NCBI GenBank assembly: GCA_030691295.1
Contig: JAUYEQ010000121.1
Coordinates: 1 to 5,552, forward strand
DNA length: 5,552 bases
Reading direction: 5' to 3'
Source of the DNA: Bacteroidota bacterium
GTDB taxonomy: Bacteria; Bacteroidota; Bacteroidia; Bacteroidales; Prolixibacteraceae
Positions within the stretch are counted from its first letter, which is position 1, and each line of letters begins with the position of its first letter. Below the pieces are notes generated by a model. It saw only the letters and a list, made by a program, of their open reading frames with translations. It was not told the origin of the DNA and ran no database searches. This document shows positions 1-5,552 of this stretch, in pieces. A program made the position numbers and the translations under genes.

Positions 1-1
1 A

Positions 2-580
2 TGGATTCTTTTTTGGTTTATCGCTGCATTTGTTGTTTACGGATTCACCAAAAATAAAACATGGATGTTTGGCGGACTCGTACTTTTAATTACTTTTCAA
101 ATCAATGCTTTATGGACAAAATCCGATTTATTCAATCAAAAAACCGTTTATGTATATAATTCTAAAAACACTTTGATTCATTTAATCAATAATCGCAGCA
201 ATTACGTTTTGTCATACGGACAAAATTCAATTACTGATCAGGAAATGAATATGATACAAAATGTATGCAATCATTTGAAAATTGAAAAACCGAAGTTTAT
301 AAAACCCGTTACCATGAATAATTTTGAATCTTCTGATTTGAAAATTAACGACCAAACAATCAATTTTCTGAATTGCCGGATCGACATGACTGACAATCTA
401 AAATTCCGTATTCAAAGCCATGATTTGGAGAATTTCAGAATTAATAATCCGGAATTAGCCAATATAAAAATCACAAACACAATACTTCCTGGTGAAAATT
501 TGAGCCTAAAAAAAAGTCAGCTATATTCAATTGATTTTGTTTCAAAATTCAAAGAGGTTGTTTGTTTGAACTTGAATTAA
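2..580 (+). CDS. ComEC/Rec2-family competence protein, C-terminal part (5' end outside window)
   Basis: The frame is open from base 2 to the TAA at 578-580, giving 192 residues with no start, so this is the 3' end of a gene entering from the left. The first in-window ATG (position 65) lies inside a hydrophobic stretch and is not a plausible start. Two membrane segments are visible, about residues 1-15 (WILFWFIAAFVVYGF) and 23-37. They are followed by about 150 soluble residues opening with QKTVYVYNSKNTLIHLINNR. This layout, final membrane helices then a VYN...hID/N-type beta-rich tail, is what I recall for Bacteroidota ComEC proteins, the inner-membrane channel that passes single-stranded DNA into the cytoplasm during transformation. 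The tail has no HxHxDH motif and is too short for the metallo-beta-lactamase domain that ends ComEC in many other bacteria. The family call rests on this short divergent tail alone. The membrane anchor and truncation are certain, the name is probable. No clear terminator separates it from trkA. Confidence 0.6.
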   Translation, partial: WILFWFIAAFVVYGFTKNKTWMFGGLVLLITFQINALWTKSDLFNQKTVYVYNSKNTLIHLINNRSNYVLSYGQNSITDQEMNMIQNVCNHLKIEKPKFIKPVTMNNFESSDLKINDQTINFLNCRIDMTDNLKFRIQSHDLENFRINNPELANIKITNTILPGENLSLKKSQLYSIDFVSKFKEVVCLNLN

Positions 581-599
581 ATCAACGATAAATGATTTA
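578..599 (+). terminator. Weak AT-rich inverted repeat after the ComEC-like gene
   Basis: TAAATCA (578-584) and TGATTTA (593-599) form a perfect 7-bp inverted repeat around an 8-base loop. The left arm starts with the stop codon itself. The stem has one G/C pair and only a short T run follows (604-607), so it would be a poor intrinsic terminator. It is the only dyad seen in the gap before trkA and may be chance in AT-rich DNA. Confidence 0.2.
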
Positions 600-641
600 C
601 TGCTTTTAGGTTAATTTCATAAAAAACAGATTTTTTTAGTG

Positions 642-649
642 TAATTTTG
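642..649 (+). promoter_or_regulatory. Bacteroidota-type -7 element upstream of trkA
   Basis: TAATTTTG matches the Bacteroidota -7 consensus TAnnTTTG exactly. Transcription starting a few bases downstream would leave a leader of roughly 20-25 bases before the ATG at 680. The -33 box is not clear: the nearest candidate is TTTC at 615-618, spaced 23 bases away, which is long. The element contains the in-frame TTG at 647, so that TTG would not be in the transcript. This supports the ATG at 680 as the trkA start. Confidence 0.5.
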
Positions 650-679
650 CCAGCTCAAACTATTGATTTATCTCAGGAA

Positions 680-2014
680 ATGAAAATTGTAATTGTAGGA
701 GCAGGAGAAGTTGGAACCCACCTTGCCAGAATGTTAAGTAAGGTGAACCACGATATTGTTTTGATTGATGAAGATCCGGAAAAGCTTCAACGTATTTCAA
801 GCCAGGTTGATTTAATGCCCCTGACTGGTTTTGCAAATTCTTTCAGAGACCTGCAGGATGCAGGCGTTTCAAAGGCAGATTTATTTATTGCAGTTACACC
901 GTTTGAAGACAGGAACTTTTTTGCATGTATTATTGCAAAAGATCTTGGTGCAAAACGAACTGTGGCAAGGGTTAACAACGGTGAATTCCTTTCTGAAAAG
1001 AATCGGGAACGAATTTTACGTTTTGGTATTGATGAAGTAATTTATCCTGAAAATCTGGCTGCGAAAGAAATTGTGAATTCGATCAAACAAGTTGGAACCC
1101 GCGAAATGATTGAATTTTCAGGAGGCAAACTTATTTTAATGGGCATTAAGATACGAAAGAATGCACCTATTGTAAATAAATCGCTTGAAGACATTTCCCA
1201 CATTAACAAAGATATACTTGCCGTGGCGATCAATCGGGGACCAAATGTTATTATTCCACACGGAAAAGATATCATTCAAAGTGAGGATATTGTTTTTTTC
1301 ATAACCACGAAAACCAATCAGAATCTGATACTTGAAATTTCAGGAAAGGAAATTTTTGAAGTTAAGAATATCATGATCATAGGAGGTAGCCGGATAGCCC
1401 AAAAGGCAGCCGAAAAACTTGGAGATCAATACAATATTAAAATCATTGAAGCTGATCGTGAACGTTGTATAAAAGTTGCCGGAAAACTTGGGAATGCGCT
1501 CATCATTAACGGCGATGGTCGGAATCTTGAATTATTGAAAGAGGAATCGCTGGAAAAGATGGATGCATTTGTTGCTGTTACCGGAAATTCTGAAACAAAT
1601 ATTCTTTCGTGTCACCTTGCAAAATCATACGGTGTTCGGCGAACAGTGGCTGAAATCGAAAATACCGACTTTTTAACCATGGCTGAAGGAATGGGGATTG
1701 GCAGCATTATTAATAAAAAATTACTGGCAGCAAGTTATATTTACAAATACACTGTTGGCACATCTGTTTCTCATGTAAAATGTTTAACCGCCTCTGATGC
1801 CGAAGTTTTTGAATTTAAAATAAAAACGGAATCCAAAATCACACAAAAACCGATCTCAGAAATTGACTTTCCTGAAGATATAATTATCGGCGGAATTGTT
1901 CGTGGAAATACTGGATTTGTTGCTAATGGCGATACCCAAATTAAAGTTGGCGACCTGGTTATTGTTTTAACAAAAACATCCTCTATCAATAAATTGGAAA
2001 AATTTTTCAAATAA
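680..2014 (+). CDS. trkA: Trk potassium uptake system NAD-binding regulatory subunit TrkA
   Basis: TrkA is the peripheral cytoplasmic subunit that binds NAD(H) and other nucleotides and gates the TrkH potassium channel. From the ATG at 680 the protein has 444 residues, close to the usual 450-460, and starts MKIVIVGAGEVG as family members do. It has the duplicated RCK architecture: RCK_N 1 (about 1-120, GAGEVG at 7-12, acidic D30 ending the second strand), RCK_C 1 (about 133-215), RCK_N 2 (about 230-345, GGSRIA at 235-240) and RCK_C 2 (about 360-443). The second nucleotide motif has Ala240 where the third Gly is usual, a common tolerated change. An in-frame TTG at 647 would add 11 residues (MPAQTIDLSQE) unlike any TrkA start and lies inside the -7 element, so I reject it. 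AGGA at 675-678 is too close to the ATG to be a normal ribosome binding site. trkH follows 25 bases after the stop, indicating an operon. Confidence 0.95.
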   Translation: MKIVIVGAGEVGTHLARMLSKVNHDIVLIDEDPEKLQRISSQVDLMPLTGFANSFRDLQDAGVSKADLFIAVTPFEDRNFFACIIAKDLGAKRTVARVNNGEFLSEKNRERILRFGIDEVIYPENLAAKEIVNSIKQVGTREMIEFSGGKLILMGIKIRKNAPIVNKSLEDISHINKDILAVAINRGPNVIIPHGKDIIQSEDIVFFITTKTNQNLILEISGKEIFEVKNIMIIGGSRIAQKAAEKLGDQYNIKIIEADRERCIKVAGKLGNALIINGDGRNLELLKEESLEKMDAFVAVTGNSETNILSCHLAKSYGVRRTVAEIENTDFLTMAEGMGIGSIINKKLLAASYIYKYTVGTSVSHVKCLTASDAEVFEFKIKTESKITQKPISEIDFPEDIIIGGIVRGNTGFVANGDTQIKVGDLVIVLTKTSSINKLEKFFK

Positions 2015-2030
2015 AATTCAAGTTATTTTT

Positions 2031-2058
2031 AAATGTTAAATGTTAAATTTTAAATTTA
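2031..2058 (+). repeat. Four 7-bp tandem units across the trkH start codon
   Basis: The units read AAATGTT (2031-2037), AAATGTT (2038-2044), AAATTTT (2045-2051) and AAATTTA (2052-2058). The first two are identical and each contains an ATG. The second ATG (2040) starts trkH. The first (2033) opens a six-codon reading frame in another phase that ends at the TAA at 2051-2053, inside trkH. Seven is not a multiple of three, so gain or loss of a unit within the coding part would shift the trkH frame. Confidence 0.6.
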
Positions 2059-3488
2059 TTATCCGAATACTTGGATTCCTATTGGTTGTGGAAGGTCTGG
2101 CAATGCTGATTGCTTCTTTGGTGGCAACAATTTATGGCGGACCAGATATGGGGGGTTTATTCCTCTCTACACTAATTACTTCAGCTACCGGGTTACTGAT
2201 TTTGGCTATTACCCGAAAAGCCCGAAAAGAAATAGGGAAACGGGAAGGTTTTGTCATTGTCACTTTGGTTTGGGTACTGTTTTCTTTTTTTGGAAGTTTA
2301 CCTTTTATTTTAAGCAATACCATTCCTAACCTGACCAATGCATTTTTCGAAACCATGTCAGGTTTTACCACCACCGGAGCTTCAATTTTAACTGATATCG
2401 AATCGATGCCTCATGGCATTCTTTTCTGGAGAAGCATGACCCAATGGCTTGGAGGAATGGGGATTATTGTGCTTAGTCTTGCCATTTTGCCAATTTTTGG
2501 CATCGGTGGAATGCAGCTTTTCGCAGCTGAAGTTCCCGGACCTGTTGCTGATAAGCTCAGCCCACGGATTAATTCTACCGCAAAAAGCTTGTGGGCAATT
2601 TATTTATTCTTCACTCTTTTGGAAACTGTTTTATTGTGGATTGGCGGAATGACTTTTTTTGATGCAATCAATCATTCATTTACGACAATGGCAACTGGTG
2701 GTTATTCAACAAAACAGGCAAGTGTCGCATACTGGACTTCTCCTTTTATCCAATATGTGATCACCTTTTTTATGATTCTTGCCGGTACAAACTTTACTAT
2801 TTCCTATTTGTTGTTTACAGGCAGATTCCGAAAAGCCATTGAAAACGAAGAACTTAGATATTATTTATTTTTCATTGCAGGATTCACCATCATTATTACT
2901 GCTGGACTTTTGGTTTCAACACAATTTGGTGTTGAACAGGCTTTTCGCGACAGCATTTTCCAGGTTGCATCCATCATAACCACAACAGGTTATGCAACAG
3001 TTGATTATCTGCACTGGACTCCATTTCTTACAATGGTTTTGTTTGCCGGATTCTTCTTTGGGGGAAGTGCCGGTTCAACAGGTGGAGGTTTAAAAATTAT
3101 GCGGATCGTCTTGCTGCTCAAAAATAGTTATTATGAGCTGCGACGCATTATTCATCCAAATGCTATTATTCCGGTTCGTTTTAATGATAAGCCCGTTACG
3201 GAACAGATAATTAATAACGTACTTGCATTTTTTATGTTTTATTTTGTGATATTTTTTGTCAGTACAATCCTATTGATGTTGGTCGTTCCCGATTTACCTT
3301 CGGCAATGGGAGCTGTAGCAACTTCACTGGGAAATATTGGACCGGGGTTGGGAATATTCGGACCAGCTGAAAACTTCAGCGCCCTTCACCCGGCAGGCAA
3401 ATGGTTCCTGAGTTTTTTAATGTTAATTGGCCGTCTTGAATTATTTACGGTATTGGTTTTATTTTCTCCCGCTTTCTGGAAAAAATAA
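2040..3488 (+). CDS. trkH: Trk potassium uptake system membrane subunit TrkH
   Basis: This is the inner-membrane ion-conducting subunit, of the SKT superfamily (TrkH/KtrB), which works with TrkA. It has 482 residues, almost the same as the E. coli protein, and is hydrophobic throughout. All four pore-loop filters are recognisable: TTG at 111-113 (in SGFTTTGAS), ATGG at 218-221 (in FTTMATGGYS), TTGY at 315-318 and TSLGNIGPG at 428-436. Each keeps its filter glycine (G113, G220, G317, G431). The glycine-rich gate loop GGSAGSTGGGLK (341-352) and the conserved arginine of the last helix (R465 in MLIGRLELFT) are present, and the C-terminus LFSPAFWKK is typical. I chose the ATG at 2040 because the ATG at 2033 is in a frame that stops after six codons. 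There is no clear Shine-Dalgarno sequence. The gene lies 25 bases after trkA and is probably cotranscribed with it. It ends one base from the convergent YciO-like gene, leaving no room for a terminator between them. Confidence 0.96.
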   Translation: MLNFKFIIRILGFLLVVEGLAMLIASLVATIYGGPDMGGLFLSTLITSATGLLILAITRKARKEIGKREGFVIVTLVWVLFSFFGSLPFILSNTIPNLTNAFFETMSGFTTTGASILTDIESMPHGILFWRSMTQWLGGMGIIVLSLAILPIFGIGGMQLFAAEVPGPVADKLSPRINSTAKSLWAIYLFFTLLETVLLWIGGMTFFDAINHSFTTMATGGYSTKQASVAYWTSPFIQYVITFFMILAGTNFTISYLLFTGRFRKAIENEELRYYLFFIAGFTIIITAGLLVSTQFGVEQAFRDSIFQVASIITTTGYATVDYLHWTPFLTMVLFAGFFFGGSAGSTGGGLKIMRIVLLLKNSYYELRRIIHPNAIIPVRFNDKPVTEQIINNVLAFFMFYFVIFFVSTILLMLVVPDLPSAMGAVATSLGNIGPGLGIFGPAENFSALHPAGKWFLSFLMLIGRLELFTVLVLFSPAFWKK

Positions 3489-3489
3489 A

Positions 3490-4104
3490 CTAATCTTCAA
3501 AAACGCCTTTTCCCTGTCTGATAATTACCGGAACATCTTCAGTACAATCAACAATAGTTGAAGGAATGTTATGACCATATCCACCATCAATAACCATATC
3601 CGCTATATCTTTAAATTTCTCATGAATCAATTCCGGATCGGTGGAATATTCCAGAATATCATCCTCGTCATGTATCGAAGTTGACATAATGGGATTTCCA
3701 AGTACACGTACAATTTCCAAAATAATCGGACTGTCGGGTATTCTGACTCCAACTGTTCGCTTTTTTCCCTTGAAATATTTAGGAACATTGCTGTTTGCAT
3801 TCAATATAAATGTAAATGGTCCGGGCAGGTATTTTTTCAGTAATTTAAATACCTGATTGGATATCGGTTTCGAAAAATCGGCCAATTGACTTAAATCGAT
3901 ACAGATAAAAGAAAAATTTGATTTTTCAACTTTCACATTCTTGAATCGTGCTACTTTCTCAACGGCTTTTGCATTTGTAATGTCACAGCCAAGTCCGTAA
4001 ACCGTATCAGTCGGATATATAATTAATCCCCCATTTTTTAAAACATCGACCACCAGGCTAATTTCCTTTGGGTTGGGGTTTTCCGGATAGATTTTTATTA
4101 ACAT
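3490..4104 (-). CDS. Sua5/YciO/YrdC-family protein, YciO-like subgroup
   Basis: The protein has 204 residues and one YrdC-like domain: PTDTVYGLGCD at 31-41, LPGPFTFIL at 93-101, GVRIPD at 119-124, PSTIVDC at 181-187 and the closing VPVIIRQGKG at 191-200. Canonical members (TsaC, Sua5) make threonylcarbamoyl-AMP from threonine, bicarbonate and ATP for the t6A37 tRNA modification, using a KxR...SxN signature. Here the first pair reads K55-N-V57, losing the Arg, and SxN reads S141-T-S143, losing the Asn. The opening IYPENPNPKEI, the length and STS in place of SAN resemble E. coli YciO (about 206 aa), whose role in t6A synthesis is unsettled. Sua5's extra C-terminal domain is absent. Databases will probably call it L-threonylcarbamoyladenylate synthase. 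I am sure of the family, less of the activity. The start has a strong GGAGG site. It is transcribed divergently from the mnmD-like gene and converges on trkH. Confidence 0.88.
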   Translation of the reverse strand: MLIKIYPENPNPKEISLVVDVLKNGGLIIYPTDTVYGLGCDITNAKAVEKVARFKNVKVEKSNFSFICIDLSQLADFSKPISNQVFKLLKKYLPGPFTFILNANSNVPKYFKGKKRTVGVRIPDSPIILEIVRVLGNPIMSTSIHDEDDILEYSTDPELIHEKFKDIADMVIDGGYGHNIPSTIVDCTEDVPVIIRQGKGVFED

Positions 4105-4109
4105 TTAAA

Positions 4110-4114
4110 CCTCC
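4110..4114 (-). promoter_or_regulatory. Strong Shine-Dalgarno site of the YciO-like gene
   Basis: On the minus strand GGAGG lies five bases upstream of the ATG (complement of 4102-4104). It is the clearest ribosome binding site in the window and fixes the start of this gene. A possible minus-strand -7 element, TAAATTTA at 4132-4139, misses the consensus only in its last base, but no -33 partner is visible, so I do not list it separately. Confidence 0.65.
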
Positions 4115-4141
4115 AATTTTACTTAAGGCGGTAAATTTAAC

Positions 4142-4149
4142 TATTTTCG
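4142..4149 (+). promoter_or_regulatory. Variant -7 element upstream of the mnmD-like gene
   Basis: TATTTTCG fits TAnnTTTG except for C at the seventh base, a variant also seen in front of the FKBP gene here. Its distance from the ATG at 4175 (25 bases) suits a short leader of about 20 bases. No convincing -33 box is present at the expected place near 4118-4122, where the sequence is a T run without G. The element lies in the 70-bp gap shared with the divergent YciO-like gene. Confidence 0.4.
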
Positions 4150-4174
4150 CGTTCTTTTAATTATTCATTTTTTT

Positions 4175-4843
4175 ATGGAACGATTATTAATGACAACTGA
4201 AGATGGCTCTCACACCATTTTTATTCCTGAAATGGACGAACACTATCATTCGGTTCACGGAGCCATTCAGGAATCGCTGCATATTTACATTGAACAGGGA
4301 CTGCTACAAACAAAAAAAAATAAAATCTCAGTACTTGAAATTGGTTTTGGAACCGGACTCAATGCCTATCTAACCTATTGTTATTCACAAAAGAGAAACA
4401 TTTCGGTGAATTACTTCTGTCTGGAAAAGTATCCTTTAACTGAATCAGAATACTCAATTTTAAATTATCCGACTGAAGTTTTTTCTGAATATTCACCGAT
4501 ATTCAGCAAGATGCACAAATCTCAATGGGATGAAACCATTGAAATTCCAGAAAGATTCAAATTAAAAAAAAATCAAGCCGACCTGATGACTTTTCAGTTT
4601 GATGAAACGCCTCAATTCGATCTGGTTTATTACGATGCCTTTGCTCCCGGGAAGCAACCCGAAATGTGGACTGAACAGGTTTTGCACAAAGTTGCTGCCA
4701 CAGTAAAGGCCGATGGAATTTTAGTTACTTACTGTGCAAAAGGTGCGGTACGACGGTCATTGGCTGCTGCCGGTTTCTCAATGGAACGAATTCCCGGCCC
4801 GACTGGTAAAAAAGAAATTTTGAGAGGGAAAAAGACCTTTTAA
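4175..4843 (+). CDS. mnmD: tRNA (5-methylaminomethyl-2-thiouridine)(34)-methyltransferase MnmD
   Basis: This is an S-adenosylmethionine-dependent methyltransferase of the DUF752/MnmC N-terminal family. It performs the last step, nm5(s2)U34 to mnm5(s2)U34, in the wobble position of certain tRNAs in the cytoplasm. The protein has 222 residues in one Rossmann-like domain. The N-terminal signature TTEDGSHT (7-14) plus DEHYHSVHGAIQES (21-34) is present, then the SAM-binding motif EIGFGTGLNA (55-64), an acidic residue E84 ending the next strand (CLEKYP), the catalytic-face motif YYDAFAPGKQPEMW (152-165), and TYCAKGAVRR (185-194). The C-terminus PGPTGKKEILR (207-217) is typical. There is no FAD-dependent oxidase domain, so this is the single-domain form rather than bifunctional MnmC. 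Conversion of any cmnm5U intermediate would need another protein, or the MnmEG pathway supplying nm5U with ammonium. No good Shine-Dalgarno sequence precedes the ATG. The next gene on the same strand begins 59 bases later and appears to have its own promoter. Confidence 0.92.
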   Translation: MERLLMTTEDGSHTIFIPEMDEHYHSVHGAIQESLHIYIEQGLLQTKKNKISVLEIGFGTGLNAYLTYCYSQKRNISVNYFCLEKYPLTESEYSILNYPTEVFSEYSPIFSKMHKSQWDETIEIPERFKLKKNQADLMTFQFDETPQFDLVYYDAFAPGKQPEMWTEQVLHKVAATVKADGILVTYCAKGAVRRSLAAAGFSMERIPGPTGKKEILRGKKTF

Positions 4844-4847
4844 GCTA

Positions 4848-4878
4848 TTCGATGGTAATAAAAATTACTCTATATTCG
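4848..4878 (+). promoter_or_regulatory. Promoter of the FKBP gene (-33 TTCG, -7 TATATTCG)
   Basis: TATATTCG at 4871-4878 resembles TAnnTTTG with C at the seventh base. TTCG at 4848-4851 could be the -33 box (consensus TTTG) with 19 bases between them, a normal spacing. Transcription would start near 4884, giving a leader of about 20 bases. The spacer holds a small dyad, GTAAT-AAAA-ATTAC (4855-4868), which could be an operator or a coincidence. Confidence 0.45.
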
Positions 4879-4892
4879 TAGCCTTAAAATCA

Positions 4893-4897
4893 AAGGA
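4893..4897 (+). promoter_or_regulatory. Ribosome binding site of the FKBP gene
   Basis: AAGGA lies five bases before the ATG at 4903, a good position. Together with the promoter-like element just upstream it supports this start. Confidence 0.5.
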
Positions 4898-4902
4898 AAA
4901 TA

Positions 4903-5514
4903 ATGGCTGATAATCAGTTCGAAGGCAAGTTGGAAGAGTTCTCCTACGCATTGGGTTTATCTATATCATCAAACTTATTGCAATCCGGAGTAAAAAATAT
5001 TGACGCCCTGCAATTTTTGGCAGGACTTCAGGATACTTTTGCCGGAAACAAGTCTAAAATACCAATGGATGAAGCCAGTTTGATATTGCAGGAATTTATG
5101 ACAGCCAATAACGATTCTGAAGCTCTAAAAAACCTGGAAGAAGGATACATGTTCCTTTCGAAAAATATTGAGAATAAAGGCGTATTTGAAACTGAGTCTG
5201 GATTGCAGTACAAAATACTGAAAGAAGGATATGGTGGCTTTCCGACAATTGATGATGAAGTGAAATGCCATTATCATGGAACATTGCTCGATGGAACCGT
5301 ATTCGACAGTTCTGTTGAACGTAGGCAACCGGCAGTTTTTCCGGTAAGCGGAGTTATTCAGGGATGGGTCGAAGCGCTTCAGTTAATGCCGGTTGGTGCA
5401 AAATGGCAACTTTATATTCCTTCTGAACTGGCTTATGCAGAGCAAGGTGCCGGTGGATTGATCGGACCAAATGCAACGCTGATCTTTGATGTAGAATTAT
5501 TGGAAATTGTTTAA
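4903..5514 (+). CDS. FKBP-type peptidyl-prolyl cis-trans isomerase, FklB/FKBP22-like
   Basis: The enzyme catalyses cis-trans isomerisation of peptide bonds before proline and assists protein folding. It has 203 residues, close to E. coli FklB (206). Residues 1-90 are the helical FKBP_N dimerisation domain (FSYALGLSISSNLLQSG at 13-29, then helices around 54-90). Residues 96-203 are the FKBP catalytic domain, beginning ESGLQYKILKEG. The FKBP12-type pocket residues are all recognisable: Y124, F134, D135, F146, V151, I152, W155, Y178 and F195. KCHYHGTLLDGTVFDSS (121-137) and the ending LIFDVELLEI are classic. There is no signal peptide or lipobox, so the protein should be cytoplasmic, unlike periplasmic FkpA or the lipoprotein FKBPs common in Bacteroidota. 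The start at 4903 has an AAGGA site and its own promoter-like element. A possible further gene starts 23 bases after the stop. Confidence 0.95.
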   Translation: MADNQFEGKLEEFSYALGLSISSNLLQSGVKNIDALQFLAGLQDTFAGNKSKIPMDEASLILQEFMTANNDSEALKNLEEGYMFLSKNIENKGVFETESGLQYKILKEGYGGFPTIDDEVKCHYHGTLLDGTVFDSSVERRQPAVFPVSGVIQGWVEALQLMPVGAKWQLYIPSELAYAEQGAGGLIGPNATLIFDVELLEIV

Positions 5515-5537
5515 TTATTAAATATAAAAAAAAGAAC

Positions 5538-5552
5538 ATGAAATTAAGAGTA
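5538..5552 (+). CDS. Possible start of a further gene, cut by the right edge
   Basis: An ATG at 5538 opens MKLRV before the window ends. It follows the FKBP stop by 23 AT-rich bases (an A8 run, then AGAAC) with no hairpin, so it could be the next gene of an operon. A basic MKxR start would suit a signal peptide, but five codons cannot show this. Product unknown. Confidence 0.35.

Noticed and set aside
1..57. ATG at the first base opening a short reading frame
   Set aside because: It stops at 55-57 after 18 codons and is out of frame with the clear coding sequence running from base 2.
787..1275. Open frames of 60-80 codons on the minus strand inside trkA
   Set aside because: They are antisense to a strongly conserved TrkA coding region, have no recognisable domain and no upstream signals, and are shadows of the real frame.
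2449..2979. Short plus-strand open frames inside trkH
   Set aside because: They overlap conserved pore and helix segments of TrkH in another phase. Their translations are out-of-frame membrane-helix codons without family resemblance.
3478..3513. Possible bidirectional terminator GGAAAA...TTTTCC between trkH and the YciO-like gene
   Set aside because: The stem is six pairs with a 24-base loop and low G/C content. It lacks the compact hairpin plus T-run form of an intrinsic terminator.
5515..5537. Possible terminator in the gap after the FKBP gene
   Set aside because: The gap is only an AT-rich stretch with an A run. No inverted repeat is present.
5028..5539. Several minus-strand open frames over the FKBP gene
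   Set aside because: They lie opposite the conserved FKBP catalytic domain and overlap one another. No start signal or known motif supports any of them.

Overview
The window is about 5.5 kb of ordinary, tightly packed bacterial chromosome, most likely from a member of the Bacteroidota (Bacteroidales or Marinilabiliales-like). The evidence for this is AT-rich DNA, upstream elements resembling the Bacteroidota -7 box TAnnTTTG, a ComEC-type protein whose C-terminus has no metallo-beta-lactamase domain, a stand-alone MnmD methyltransferase not fused to an oxidase, and generally weak Shine-Dalgarno sequences. The assignment rests on family knowledge and was not checked by a search.

Layout from left to right. 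(1) Positions 2-580 (+) are the 3' end of a gene that runs off the left edge, probably the C-terminus of a ComEC/Rec2-family DNA-uptake channel. (2) Positions 680-2014 and 2040-3488 (+) are trkA and trkH, the NAD-binding regulatory subunit and the membrane subunit of a Trk potassium uptake system. They form a two-gene operon behind a recognisable -7 element. (3) Positions 3490-4104 (-) encode a Sua5/YciO/YrdC-family protein that looks closer to YciO than to the canonical TC-AMP synthases. It converges on trkH with only one base between the stop codons. (4) Positions 4175-4843 (+), divergent from the YciO-like gene across 70 bp, encode an MnmD-type tRNA wobble-uridine methyltransferase. (5) Positions 4903-5514 (+) encode a cytoplasmic FKBP-type prolyl isomerase of the FklB/FKBP22 type, with its own promoter-like element. 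(6) An ATG at 5538 may begin one more gene cut by the right edge.

Functionally, trkA and trkH act together in potassium uptake. The YciO-like protein and MnmD may both concern the tRNA anticodon loop (t6A37 and mnm5U34), but the YciO-like protein has lost two of the four signature residues of TC-AMP synthases, so that link is uncertain. The FKBP is a housekeeping folding enzyme.

I found no RNA genes, CRISPR array, insertion sequence, attachment site or defence-type cassette, and no gene-free stretch longer than about 100 bases. I see no convincing new biological system here. The points most worth checking are the altered signature of the YciO-like protein, a 7-bp tandem repeat lying across the trkH start codon, and the TAnnTTCG variants of the Bacteroidota -7 box.
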